From NCBI RefSeq assembly GCF_019443505.1, contig NZ_CP080377.1, positions 4,650,001 through 4,714,000 of the forward strand: DNA of 64,000 bases. The letters are read 5' to 3'. Both the position numbers and the translations under genes were made by a program. Position 1 is the stretch's first letter. Every line of letters starts with the position of its first letter. The stretch is from Janthinobacterium sp. PAMC25594. Lineage in GTDB: Bacteria; Pseudomonadota; Gammaproteobacteria; Burkholderiales; Burkholderiaceae_D. Below the pieces are notes generated by a model that saw only the letters and a list, made by a program, of their open reading frames with translations, was not told the DNA's origin and did no database searches. Shown piece by piece: positions 34,943 to 43,595 of the stretch.

Positions 34943-35146
34943 TCATGCTGCACCGCCGGCGCGCTGCGCGATGAAGGCTTCCACCTGGTCGAGATCCCAG
35001 ACGGTGACGCGGGCGCTGAGCTTGAACGGAGCGGGAAATTTCCCGCCGCGCACCCAGCGCCAGATGGTGTCAGGAGAGACAGGCAATTTGCCTGGTTTGC
35101 CCTTTGTGCTCGCCAGTTCAGCGAGCCGGATAATTCTTTGCGCCAT
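34943..35146 (-). CDS. alpA: AlpA-family phage regulator
   Basis: 67 residues beginning MAQRIIRLAELA. Typical AlpA layout: an HTH in LPVSPDTIWRWVRGGKFPAP, then the wing FKLSARVTVWDLDQVEAFIAQR. Such proteins activate excision and the replication operon of P4-like elements. It lies between the cargo gene at 35255 and the putative regulatory RNA. Confidence 0.85.
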   Translation of the reverse strand: MAQRIIRLAELASTKGKPGKLPVSPDTIWRWVRGGKFPAPFKLSARVTVWDLDQVEAFIAQRAGGAA

Positions 35147-35254
35147 GATACACCCCTTGTAAATACGCCGTAAGGCAATGGGGTGTACTTTGCAATTTTT
35201 ACTTATTTCAGTGAAGACCTTATCCCGGAGGAGTGTATTGCATCCAGGCAGGAA

Positions 35255-35881
35255 TTACGCTGTGCCGGCACGCTGCTTTTTATTGTGGTCGCCAATCCAT
35301 TTTCGAGCCGTTCTAAAAGCAACTGGCGCTATTTTTCCAGCAGCTTGTTCTGCCGCCGCATCCATACTTTTATAATTATTTCTATTTTCCGACCACCATT
35401 TAATTATTTCAGCCTTCATTTGATGGTTTTCAGCATGTCTCGCAGCGGCGCCAGCTTTTGCAAATTTTGATGAGTCATCAGGTGCTTGTGCGTAGCCTGT
35501 CATCGTTCCCTTTAACAGCCCAAGCCATAAGTTTGCCTCGCAGGCATAAGACCATGCTAACTTGCTGTTCTTTTTGGTTTTTAATGACTGAATTGCAAAT
35601 GCGCAAGCGACCTCAATAATGGCTATTTGTATAAGGGCAGACTTAACTTTTGATGTGATTGGCTTTCCGTCCCACTCGGTCAAGTTTTCCGTTTCTTTTA
35701 AAACTTTATACTTTCCATCTCCACTTGTGCTTTCGCAGTCCCACATTTCTTTAAAAATAAAATCGAAAAAAGCATAATGGGATTCGAGGCCGAACAATTC
35801 CCATGCGCTTGCCAAACCGTCAGATACGTAACAGGCCTCTGTAAATGATGTGCGTTCTTCTCTTGCTGGTCTGTCGTTCAT
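35255..35881 (-). CDS. Low-GC cargo protein of unknown function, 208 residues
   Basis: Unrecognised. Base composition is clearly AT-richer than all neighbours, so it was acquired separately. The N-terminal part is helical (AWELFGLESHYAFFDFIFKE), followed by a long helical stretch (SALIQIAIIEVACAFAIQSL, not long enough to be sure of membrane insertion) and a C-terminal segment KSMDAAAEQAAGKIAPVAFR then TARKWIGDH that resembles the HTH-like tail seen in other phage proteins. It sits between the integrase and AlpA, a usual cargo position in P4-like elements. Confidence 0.6.
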   Translation of the reverse strand: MNDRPAREERTSFTEACYVSDGLASAWELFGLESHYAFFDFIFKEMWDCESTSGDGKYKVLKETENLTEWDGKPITSKVKSALIQIAIIEVACAFAIQSLKTKKNSKLAWSYACEANLWLGLLKGTMTGYAQAPDDSSKFAKAGAAARHAENHQMKAEIIKWWSENRNNYKSMDAAAEQAAGKIAPVAFRTARKWIGDHNKKQRAGTA

Positions 35882-35971
35882 TGCATTCCCTTAATGCCCC
35901 TGAAATAAGGTGCCGGCCCAGCTCGCCAGGGAGCGAGTTTTTGGGGATCGGCCTATGGCCGGCATGGATCG

Positions 35972-37189
35972 TCAATTCTTTGCGTGCAGAGGTATCACAT
36001 CGGCCCCGATGCGCAGCTTGTCCAGGTAATCCGCCCAGCGCTGCATCATTTCCCGCCTGGCCGGCAGGTGACTGGTTCGGTTGTAGGCCCGGCCGTTCAC
36101 GTCCTTGACGGCATGCGCCAGCTGGTGCTCGATCAGGTCGACACGCTCGCCCAGCACCTCATCCATGATCGTTCTGGCCATGGCGCGGAAACCATGCCCG
36201 GTCATTGCCTCCTTCGGGTAGCCCATGGCACGCAGCGCCGCGTTGACGGTGTTTTCGCTCATGCAGCGATCCGCCGTGCGAATGCTCGGGAAAACGTACC
36301 GGCCGGTACCGCTCATTGCATGCACGCCGCGCAGCAGGACAACCGCCTGGGCCGACAGCGGCACCAGGTGATCAAAGTTCATCTTCATCTTGCTGGCCGG
36401 GATGCGCCACAGTGCGTCGTCCATATCGATTTCCGCCCATTCGGCCGCGCGCAGCTCGCCAGGGCGCACAAATAGCAGCGGCGCCAGCTTGAGCGCCGCC
36501 ACGGCGTAAGGATGGCCGCTGTAGTCGAAGATTGAGCGCAGCAGGCCGCCTGCCTGCTTGGGTTCGGTGATAGCGGCATAGTGCGTGCCTGGCACGGCCG
36601 CCAGTGCATCGCGTAGATCGGCGGTGACATCGCGCTCGGCCAGGCCAGAGGCGACAGCAAACCGGAACACCTGGCCGCATAGCTGCTTGATCTTGTGGGC
36701 GGATTCGATGGCGCCGCGCGCCTCGATCTTGCGCAGGGCGGCCAGCACGTCGCGGGGCTTGATGGCCGCGATCTGCATCGCCCCGATCTCTGGGAAGATA
36801 TTTTTTTCCAGCCAGGACGTGTTCTTGTGTTGGGTACTCTCGGCGCGCTCGGCTTGCGTGTTGCGCAGCCACTGCCGCGCCATGGCCTCGAAGGTGTGGC
36901 CAGCAGCTGCCGTCTTGGCGTGGTGGTCGTCGCGCTTGGCCTGGCTGGGGTCGATGCCCTCGGCCAGCAGCTTGCGCGCCTCGTCGCGCCGCTTGCGGGC
37001 GCCTGCGAGTGATATCGCCGGATACACGCCCAGGGCCAGCGTCTTGCGCTTGTCCAGGTAGCGGTAATCCATGCGCCAGTATTTGCCAGCTGGCTTTACC
37101 AGCAAATACAGGCCGCCGCCGTCTGCATGCTTGTCGCCGGCCGGCTTGCTTGCCTTCACCTGTTTTATGAATGTGTCTGTCAGCGCCAT
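35972..37189 (-). CDS. int: P4-type tyrosine integrase
   Basis: 405 residues from ATG 37189 (GGAGAAGAC upstream); the frame is open to 37252 across the repeats. The N-terminus (LTDTFIKQVKASKPAGDKHA, DGGGLYLLVKP) is the DUF4102 arm-binding domain. Catalytic residues: Arg in LLFVRPGELRAAEW, His/Arg in TGHGFRAMARTI, His in HQLAHAV and Tyr in GRAYNR. It lies next to the 3' end of tRNA-Leu, its integration target, and reads away from it. Confidence 0.92.
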   Translation of the reverse strand: MALTDTFIKQVKASKPAGDKHADGGGLYLLVKPAGKYWRMDYRYLDKRKTLALGVYPAISLAGARKRRDEARKLLAEGIDPSQAKRDDHHAKTAAAGHTFEAMARQWLRNTQAERAESTQHKNTSWLEKNIFPEIGAMQIAAIKPRDVLAALRKIEARGAIESAHKIKQLCGQVFRFAVASGLAERDVTADLRDALAAVPGTHYAAITEPKQAGGLLRSIFDYSGHPYAVAALKLAPLLFVRPGELRAAEWAEIDMDDALWRIPASKMKMNFDHLVPLSAQAVVLLRGVHAMSGTGRYVFPSIRTADRCMSENTVNAALRAMGYPKEAMTGHGFRAMARTIMDEVLGERVDLIEHQLAHAVKDVNGRAYNRTSHLPARREMMQRWADYLDKLRIGADVIPLHAKN

Positions 37190-37200
37190 GTCTTCTCCCG

Positions 37201-37251
37201 TGACGGTACTTTTTTTGACGGTATCTAAAAGTACCGTCAGAAGTACCGTCA
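37201..37251. repeat. GACGGTA/TACCGTC repeat cluster upstream of int
   Basis: GACGGTA at 37202-37208 and 37217-37223, then inverted as TACCGTC at 37232-37238 and 37244-37250. The minus strand reads TTAGATACCGTC here, as at the left island end on the plus strand. Probably integrase/excisionase arm sites and operator for int. Confidence 0.6.
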
Positions 37252-37300
37252 AATCTTTACGCTTTCATGCTACGTTGTAAGACGACACAAGACAACAAAA

Positions 37301-37330
37301 AACCCGCGCCTCCTATGAGAAGGGCGGGTT
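37301..37330 (-). terminator. Terminator downstream of tRNA-Leu, island-borne
   Basis: Minus-strand stem AACCCGC ... GCGGGTT followed by a T run. It replaces the original tRNA terminator now 9 kb away at 28121. Confidence 0.7.
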
Positions 37331-37364
37331 CCAATACTACTTAATACGGTATAACATGATCTTT

Positions 37365-37387
37365 TGGTGCCGGGAGCCGGAATCGAA
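37365..37387. repeat. Right attachment site in tRNA-Leu 3' end
   Basis: TGGTGCC then GGGAGCCGGAATCGAA; partner of the site at 28190-28211. Confidence 0.75.
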
Positions 37388-37451
37388 CCGGCACGCTGTT
37401 TCCAGCGCGGGATTTTGAGTCCCGTGCGTCTACCTATTCCGCCATCCCGGC
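37365..37451 (-). tRNA. tRNA-Leu (CAA), island attachment site
   Basis: 87 bases including an encoded CCA. Acceptor stem GCCGGGA/TCCCGGC, D-arm, anticodon stem CGGGA-CTCAAAA-TCCCG giving anticodon CAA, the long variable arm GCTGGAAACAGC expected of tRNA-Leu, and T-arm with TTCGATT. The 3' 23 bases are duplicated at 28190-28211, so the island sits in the 3' end of this gene while keeping it whole. Confidence 0.95.
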
Positions 37452-37704
37452 AACGCGAGACGCATTATCACTGATTTGTCACAATCTGGCAAGTTTTATG
37501 CTTGGCGTGTGTTTTACACCAGCATTGAGCATCCTTGAATGCGCCGATTCCAGCGCAAGAAACGGAGTGCCGCGCCTGGCCAGCCGTCCTAGCGGTGCGC
37601 GGGCATCGATACCAATCTCCCCAGTGCCTTCCTGGTGGCCAAGTAGCAACTGCCTGCGATGGCGGCGTATCCATCGTGTGGACATCAACGCTGTGCCGGA
37701 AACG

Positions 37705-37734
37705 CCGACGGCCCGGGATGAGCCGGGCCGTCGG
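37705..37734 (-). terminator. Strong hairpin downstream of the FabMG-like gene
   Basis: CCGACGGCCCGG (37705-37716) and CCGGGCCGTCGG (37723-37734), a perfect 12-bp stem with a six-base loop. No T run follows, so its role as terminator is only likely. The remainder of the gap 37452-37766 shows no gene. Confidence 0.5.
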
Positions 37735-37766
37735 TGTGGTGCAGCTTACCTTGCGCTACATCAAGC

Positions 37767-39083
37767 TCAGTTGTGAACCGAGTTCAGCTGGCGCGCGATG
37801 ATGTCGTGGTTGAGCCAGATGACGGGCGCTGGCGGTTCCGACATGGTGTGGAACATCAGCGGGCCCGTGCCTTCCAGCACCAGCGAGCTCAGGTGGTCGG
37901 TGATCAGTTCCTTGCGCTCCTTGTGCAGCTTGGTGATGTCGTCCGAGGTACCGATCATGACGTCGGCCAGTTCTGGCGTGTTGTCCATCGGCCAGGCGGC
38001 GAAGTTGCGGAACTGCACGCTGGTGGCGTCGCCGTTGTAGGTGGCGATACGGTCGAGCAAGTCTTGCAGCGAGACGCCGTCTTCCAGCAAGCCCTGGCAG
38101 ATTTTCCATTGCTCTTCGGCCCAGGCGCCGCCGCCTTCTTTTTTCAGCGCGTCGAGCAGGGGGAACAAGGACAGTTCCACGCCGACGAAAATGTCGGACG
38201 AATTCGTGCGGATTTCCGGGCAGTTGAAGACGGTCGCCTTGATGCCTTTTTCCCACGCGGCCTTGGCCACGTTTTCCAGGCGCATCTTGGCCAGGCCCTG
38301 CGTGTAGTTGCTGTAGGTTTGCCACTGGTACTTGCCGTCGATCAAGATCTCGGTGCCGTGGTAGCCGTAGGCGCTATAGCGCACCTGGCCGCCTGTTTGC
38401 TCGATGCGCGCGCGGATGGCGGCGCTGCCGTCGATCAGGTGTTGCAGGGTGTTGGCCGTGACTTCGTCGAAGTTCATCAGGATCAATTTACCCAGGTCGC
38501 TGTCGAGCAGGGCGCGCGAGGACATGAAGCGCTCGCCGCGGCCTTTGTAGATGCGGTTGGCGATGGCCAGGAAGACTTTGACCTTCGGAATGCCGCCCGC
38601 CATGGTGTGGGCGAAATACACATTGCTGGCGTCAGGAATCAGGCTGTCCAGTTCGGCCATGGCTTTCGCCACGGAAGCGCTGAAGCGGGCGATGCCGGCT
38701 TCGCGGCAGCGTTCGATCTGCGCCCAGTCCAGCTTGTCTTCTTGCCAGCTTTTCAGGGTCATGTCGGCCAGCAGGGCCGTCGGCGTCGGTTCGCCGGCTG
38801 GCGCGTCGAGGTCGAAACCGGCCATCAGCGGCACATTGATGATGCGGCCGCCCAGGTTGGCTTCGGCTTCGGCCAGCTCTTCCGCGTTCAATGGGCGCAG
38901 CGCCATGTTTTCATCGCGGCGGCCCACCGTCATGCCGACGATATTCATGCCCGCCTTGCGCGCTTCGTCCAGCAAGCCATTCACATAGCCGCGGCCGAAC
39001 AGCTCGCCGAACAGCACAAAGGTGTCGCCCTTGCGGAAGATATTTTTTTGCGGGATGTCTCTTAAGGACGTAATCTCGGTCAT
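37767..39083 (-). CDS. FabMG-like enoyl-ACP reductase family protein
   Basis: 438 residues, soluble, no signal peptide. An N-terminal nucleotide-binding-like start (FVLFGELFGRGYVNGLLDEA, MNIVGMTVGRRDEN) fits an atypical short-chain-reductase fold. Overall it resembles the FabMG family, an unusual enoyl-ACP reductase first found in soil DNA; this is from memory of the family and not of a motif test. SNVYFAHTMAGGIPKVKVFL and GYHGTEILIDGKYQW are strongly patterned and could be useful for searching. It stands alone between tRNA-Leu and polB. Confidence 0.5.
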   Translation of the reverse strand: MTEITSLRDIPQKNIFRKGDTFVLFGELFGRGYVNGLLDEARKAGMNIVGMTVGRRDENMALRPLNAEELAEAEANLGGRIINVPLMAGFDLDAPAGEPTPTALLADMTLKSWQEDKLDWAQIERCREAGIARFSASVAKAMAELDSLIPDASNVYFAHTMAGGIPKVKVFLAIANRIYKGRGERFMSSRALLDSDLGKLILMNFDEVTANTLQHLIDGSAAIRARIEQTGGQVRYSAYGYHGTEILIDGKYQWQTYSNYTQGLAKMRLENVAKAAWEKGIKATVFNCPEIRTNSSDIFVGVELSLFPLLDALKKEGGGAWAEEQWKICQGLLEDGVSLQDLLDRIATYNGDATSVQFRNFAAWPMDNTPELADVMIGTSDDITKLHKERKELITDHLSSLVLEGTGPLMFHTMSEPPAPVIWLNHDIIARQLNSVHN

Positions 39084-39343
39084 GGTGTCAATTCATTCAA
39101 AAATTAGCAAGGCAGATGGCTGGTGCGACTGCCCGCTGGTTCAACATAGTGTTAAATGATGCGCCATTTCAGCCGGGGAAATCATGTTGCGAACGATTCT
39201 CGTCTGGAATGGCATCTTCTTCATGCAGCTCTTATTCTTTCGCCATGGCGTATTTTACGCTGCCCCGGCGCACAGCGCCCGCGGACTGGCCTGGCAGGCG
39301 CCGATATTACCTCAGCTTGGCCATGCCGGTCAGTAAAATTGAC

Positions 39344-41707
39344 CTAAAACAAATCCTGCTGCCCGGACACAAGGCGCGAAAAGTCGTCGCCCAGGAAGGG
39401 GAGTATGGCGTCGGCCACCGGCTGCAGCTGGCGCGTCAGGTAGTGATGGTAGTCGATGGGCGAGCGCTGCGTTTCCAGCGGTTCCGGCCCCGCCACCGTG
39501 ATGACATAACTGATCCAGCCGCCGTTCTGGTATTGCAGCGGCCGGCCCTGCGCCAGGTTGTAGGCGTCGGCCGTGCGCGCCGCGCGCACATGGGGCGGCA
39601 CGTTGCGCTGGTAATCGCCGAGCGGGCGGCGCAAGCGCTTGCGGTAGACCAATAAAGCGTCGCATTCGCCGCGCACGGTGCGCGCCACGTAGTCGCGCAC
39701 ATAATCCTGGTAGGCGGCGCGCTGGAAAATGCGCCGGTATAGCTCTTGCTGGAATTGCTGCGCCAGCGGCGTCCAGTCGCTGCGCACCGTTTCCAGGCCC
39801 TTGTAGACCATCTGTTCGCTGCCGTCCGGCTTGCCCACCAGGCCAGCATAGCGCTTCTTGCTGCCTTCTTCCGAGCCGCGGATGGTGGGCATCAGGAAGC
39901 GCCGGTAATGCGTCTCGAATTCCAGCTCCAGCGCATTCTCCAGGCCGAATTCCTCGCGCAGATGTGCTTCCCACCAGGCGTTGACGTGCGTCACCAGCGC
40001 GCGGCCGATCTTGCCCGCCTCTTCATCCGTATGCGCCGTTTTCAGCCACACAAACGTGGAATCCGTGTCGCCATAGATCACCTGATACCCCTGTTCGGTG
40101 ATCAGTTCGCGCGTGCGGTGCATGATGTCGTGGCCACGCAGGGTGATCGACGAGGCCAGGCGCGGGTCGAAGAAGCGGCAGCCATTTGACCCCAATACGC
40201 CGTAGAACGCATTCATGATGATTTTTAACGCTTGCGACAGCGGCGCATTGCGCTCGCGCTTGGCCATCTCGCGCCCTTGCCACACCTGTTGCACGATGGC
40301 GGGCAGGCAGTGTTTGACGCGCGAAAACTGCGCGCCCCGGTAGCCGGGAACGGTATCGGCCTCATCGCCGCTGGTGCCCACCACCAGCCCCACGGGATCG
40401 ATGAGGAAAGTGCGGATGATGGACGGGTACAGGCTTTTGTAGTCGAGAACCAGCACGGAATCGTACAGGCCCGACTGGGAATCCATGACGAAGCCGCCCG
40501 GGCTGTTTTCGCCGGAGATATCGCCCAGGTTGGGCGCCACATAACCCTGCCGGTGCATCAGCGGCAAGTACAAATGTTCGAAGGCGGCCACGGAGCCGCC
40601 GCTGCGGTCGGCCGCCAGGCCCGTCACGCTGGCGCGTTCCAGCAAAAACGTCAGCAATTCGGTCTTGGCGAAGATGCGCGTGACCAGTTCGCAGTCCTTG
40701 AGGTTGTAGCGCGCCAGTGCGGGTTTATCCTCACGGAAACGCCGGTCGATCTCGGCCATGCGCTGGTAGGGATTGTCGATGGACTTGCCTTCGCCCAACA
40801 GCGTTTGCGCCACGTTTTCCAGGCTGAAAGAGGAAAAATTCCACGTCGCCGATTTTAATGCTTCGATGCCGTCGATGATCAGGCGTCCCGCCGCGGCGGC
40901 AAAATAGTGTTCCTGCTTGCCGCCATGCTCGCGCCATTCCATCACGGCGCCGCCGCGTCCCAGCCGCAAGGGAATTTGATAGCGCTCGGCATGTTCCTTG
41001 AGCACGCGCAAGTCGAACTGCACCAGGTTCCAGCCGATGATGGCGTCGGGGTCGTGGCGTTCCATCCACGTGTTCAGGCGTTCGAGGATGTGTGCGCGCG
41101 TGTCGCAGTATTCGAGGTCGAAGTCGAGTGTCTCGTCGCCGCCGTTTTGCGGCCCCAGCATGTAGACCTGGCGCTGGCCGCAGCCTTCCAGGGCCAGCGA
41201 ATACAGCTCGCCGTGCGCCGTCGTCTCGATATCGAGCGATGCCAGTTTTAATGTGGGGCGGTAGCCGGGCGACGGCCTCAGCTGCACTTCCTGCCCGGTT
41301 TCTCCGCTGAACGTTACTGGCGCTGTAATGAAACGCTCCATCAGATAGCGCTCGGGCGGGCGGATGTCGGCTTCGTACACATCGATGCCGTGCGCGCGCA
41401 GCTGCTTTTCCAGCTTCAGCAAATGCCGGTATTGCTTGCAGTACAGCCCCAGCACGGGGCGCTGGTGAAAATCGCACAGCGACAGGGGCCGCAACTCGGC
41501 GCGGCGCTCGCCGCGCAGCAACAGCTCCGCCTGCTCGCGCTGCTCCATGGGAAGGAAGGCGACGGCCGTCTGCACGGGCAGGCGCACGTGGCGTGGCCCG
41601 GCGTCTGTTGCCAGCCAGAAATCGACCTCCGTGCCGTCGCGCGTGTCGCGCCAGTGGCGGGTCAAAATAAAGCCCTGTTCGGGCGGATGCTGCGCGTTGC
41701 CTGTCAT
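39344..41707 (-). CDS. polB: DNA polymerase II (family B)
   Basis: 787 residues from ATG 41707, the length of Escherichia coli Pol II. Exonuclease motifs: SLDIETT near residue 170, IIGWNLVQFDLRVL, and a later YNLKDCELV. Polymerase motifs: VLDYKSLYPSIIRTF, KIIMNAFYGVLGS and YGDTDSTFVW. It works in replication restart and translesion synthesis, LexA-controlled in E. coli; I did not find a clear LexA box in the 133-base gap to the divergent ligase gene. Confidence 0.95.
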   Translation of the reverse strand: MTGNAQHPPEQGFILTRHWRDTRDGTEVDFWLATDAGPRHVRLPVQTAVAFLPMEQREQAELLLRGERRAELRPLSLCDFHQRPVLGLYCKQYRHLLKLEKQLRAHGIDVYEADIRPPERYLMERFITAPVTFSGETGQEVQLRPSPGYRPTLKLASLDIETTAHGELYSLALEGCGQRQVYMLGPQNGGDETLDFDLEYCDTRAHILERLNTWMERHDPDAIIGWNLVQFDLRVLKEHAERYQIPLRLGRGGAVMEWREHGGKQEHYFAAAAGRLIIDGIEALKSATWNFSSFSLENVAQTLLGEGKSIDNPYQRMAEIDRRFREDKPALARYNLKDCELVTRIFAKTELLTFLLERASVTGLAADRSGGSVAAFEHLYLPLMHRQGYVAPNLGDISGENSPGGFVMDSQSGLYDSVLVLDYKSLYPSIIRTFLIDPVGLVVGTSGDEADTVPGYRGAQFSRVKHCLPAIVQQVWQGREMAKRERNAPLSQALKIIMNAFYGVLGSNGCRFFDPRLASSITLRGHDIMHRTRELITEQGYQVIYGDTDSTFVWLKTAHTDEEAGKIGRALVTHVNAWWEAHLREEFGLENALELEFETHYRRFLMPTIRGSEEGSKKRYAGLVGKPDGSEQMVYKGLETVRSDWTPLAQQFQQELYRRIFQRAAYQDYVRDYVARTVRGECDALLVYRKRLRRPLGDYQRNVPPHVRAARTADAYNLAQGRPLQYQNGGWISYVITVAGPEPLETQRSPIDYHHYLTRQLQPVADAILPFLGDDFSRLVSGQQDLF

Positions 41708-41840
41708 GGTGCCGTGAGTGTCTGGTGTGCTGGCCTGCACATTACAGCAAGCCGATGCAGGGCGGGGGCGCTTGCGGCTATAATTTTCTGCATCGAAGAC
41801 GATAACAAGAGCGCGTCGCGCCACACACCCTGGAGATAGC

Positions 41841-43520
41841 ATGCAAGCAATGAGTTATGTACATGGCGCCCACGAGACGCCGTTGATCGGCGAAACGATA
41901 GGCGCTTACCTGGACGGCGTCGCCGCCCGCTACGGCCAGCACGATGCCCTGATCGTGGCGCACCAGAACGTGCGCTGGACGTATCTGGAATTCCAGCGGC
42001 GCGTGCACCGGCTGGCCGCAGGCTTGCTGAAGCTGGGCTTGCAGCCGGGCGACCGGATCGGCATCTGGTCGCAAAATTGCGCGGAATGGGTGCTGACCCA
42101 GTTTGCCACGGCGAAAGCCGGTTTGATCATGGTCAACATCAACCCCGCTTACCGGCGTTCGGAACTCGAATACGTGCTCGACAAGGTGCAATGCAGCGCG
42201 CTGATCCTGTCGCCCAGCTTCAAGTCCAGCGATTACCTGGCCATCGTGCAGGACGTGGTGCCGGAAATCGCCCGTTCGCGCGCGGGCGCCCTGCAATCGC
42301 CACGCCTGCCGCAATTGCGCCACGTCATCCGCCTGGGCGCGGCCGCCACGCCAGGCATGCATAACTTCGACGCGGTGATGGAGGGCATCACGGACGCCGA
42401 CCTGGCGCACCTGGCAGACGTCAGCGCCACCTTGCAGTTTGACGACGCCGTCAACATTCAGTTCACTTCCGGCACCACGGGCGCGCCGAAGGGCGCCACC
42501 TTGACGCACCACAATATCCTGAACAACGGCTTTTTCATCGGCGAGGCCATGCGCCTGACGCAACAGGACCGCTTGTGCATTCCCGTGCCCCTGTACCACT
42601 GTTTCGGCATGGTGCTGGGCAACCTGGCGTGCGTCACGCATGGTGCAGCCATGGTGTTCCCGGGCGAAGGTTTCGATTCGAAGGCCGTGCTGGAAACCGT
42701 GCAGGCCGAGCGCTGCACGGCGCTGCATGGCGTGCCCACCATGTTCATCGCCATCCTCGACCATCCTGATTTCAAACAATACGATTTGTCGAACTTGCGC
42801 ACCGGCATCATGGCCGGCTCACCCTGCCCGATGGAAGTCATGACGAGGGTCATCGAATTGATGCACATGGCGGAAATCACGATTGCGTATGGCATGACGG
42901 AAACATCGCCCGTCAGCTTCCAGACGTCGATCGAAGACCCGCGCGAGATGCGCGTCTCGTCCATCGGCCGCGTCCATCCGCACCTGGAAGTGAAAATCGT
43001 CGATGCGGAAGGGCGGATCGTGGCGCGCGGCGAGAAGGGCGAATTGCTTACGCGCGGTTATTCGGTGATGCAGGGCTACTGGGGCGACCCGGAAAAAACA
43101 AATGAGGCCATCGACACGGCGCGCTGGATGCACACGGGCGACCTGGCCGTCATCGACGAGAACGGCTTTTGCAGCATCGTCGGCCGCTCAAAGGACATGG
43201 TGATACGCGGTGGCGAAAACATCTATCCGCGCGAAGTCGAGGAATTCCTGTACCGCCACCCGAGCGTGCTCGATGTGCAATGCGTGGGCGTGCCCGATGC
43301 CAAGTATGGCGAGGAGTTGTGCGCCTGCATCATCCTGCGGCCGGGCACGCAGGCCACCAGCGAGGATATCCGCGCCTTTTGCGACGGGCAGATCGCCTAT
43401 TACAAGATTCCCCGCTATGTGCGCTTCGTCGAGGAATTCCCCATGACGGTGACGGGCAAGATCCAGAAATATTTGTTGCGCCAGCAAGTCGCGACGGATC
43501 TGGGGCTGAGCGCGGACTAA
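41841..43520 (+). CDS. Medium/long-chain acyl-CoA synthetase (AMP-binding)
   Basis: 559 residues. Activates a fatty acid to acyl-CoA through an acyl-adenylate. Motifs: [18 protein letters not shown] (P-loop A3), [12 protein letters not shown], the Asp in [34 protein letters not shown] and the catalytic Lys in [10 protein letters not shown]. It resembles the betaproteobacterial FadD-like/AMP-binding class. TGGAG lies five bases ahead of the ATG; a TATAAT at 41779-41784 may be its -10 box. Confidence 0.88.
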   Translation: MQAMSYVHGAHETPLIGETIGAYLDGVAARYGQHDALIVAHQNVRWTYLEFQRRVHRLAAGLLKLGLQPGDRIGIWSQNCAEWVLTQFATAKAGLIMVNINPAYRRSELEYVLDKVQCSALILSPSFKSSDYLAIVQDVVPEIARSRAGALQSPRLPQLRHVIRLGAAATPGMHNFDAVMEGITDADLAHLADVSATLQFDDAVNIQFTSGTTGAPKGATLTHHNILNNGFFIGEAMRLTQQDRLCIPVPLYHCFGMVLGNLACVTHGAAMVFPGEGFDSKAVLETVQAERCTALHGVPTMFIAILDHPDFKQYDLSNLRTGIMAGSPCPMEVMTRVIELMHMAEITIAYGMTETSPVSFQTSIEDPREMRVSSIGRVHPHLEVKIVDAEGRIVARGEKGELLTRGYSVMQGYWGDPEKTNEAIDTARWMHTGDLAVIDENGFCSIVGRSKDMVIRGGENIYPREVEEFLYRHPSVLDVQCVGVPDAKYGEELCACIILRPGTQATSEDIRAFCDGQIAYYKIPRYVRFVEEFPMTVTGKIQKYLLRQQVATDLGLSAD

Positions 43521-43540
43521 GCTTTTCGCCAGCACATAAA

Positions 43541-43575
43541 AAAACACCGGGACGCTGGCGCGGCCCGGTGTTTTC
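43541..43575. terminator. Bidirectional terminator
   Basis: AAAACACCGGG (43541-43551) with CCCGGTGTTTT (43564-43574), between the convergent ligase and PEP-CTERM genes. Confidence 0.85.
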
Positions 43576-43595
43576 TTATTGATTCAGCGTAAAGC

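Noticed and set aside
39344..41477. Long open frames on both strands across polB
   Set aside because: High GC at third positions opens shadow frames; only the minus frame with polymerase motifs and a good start is real.
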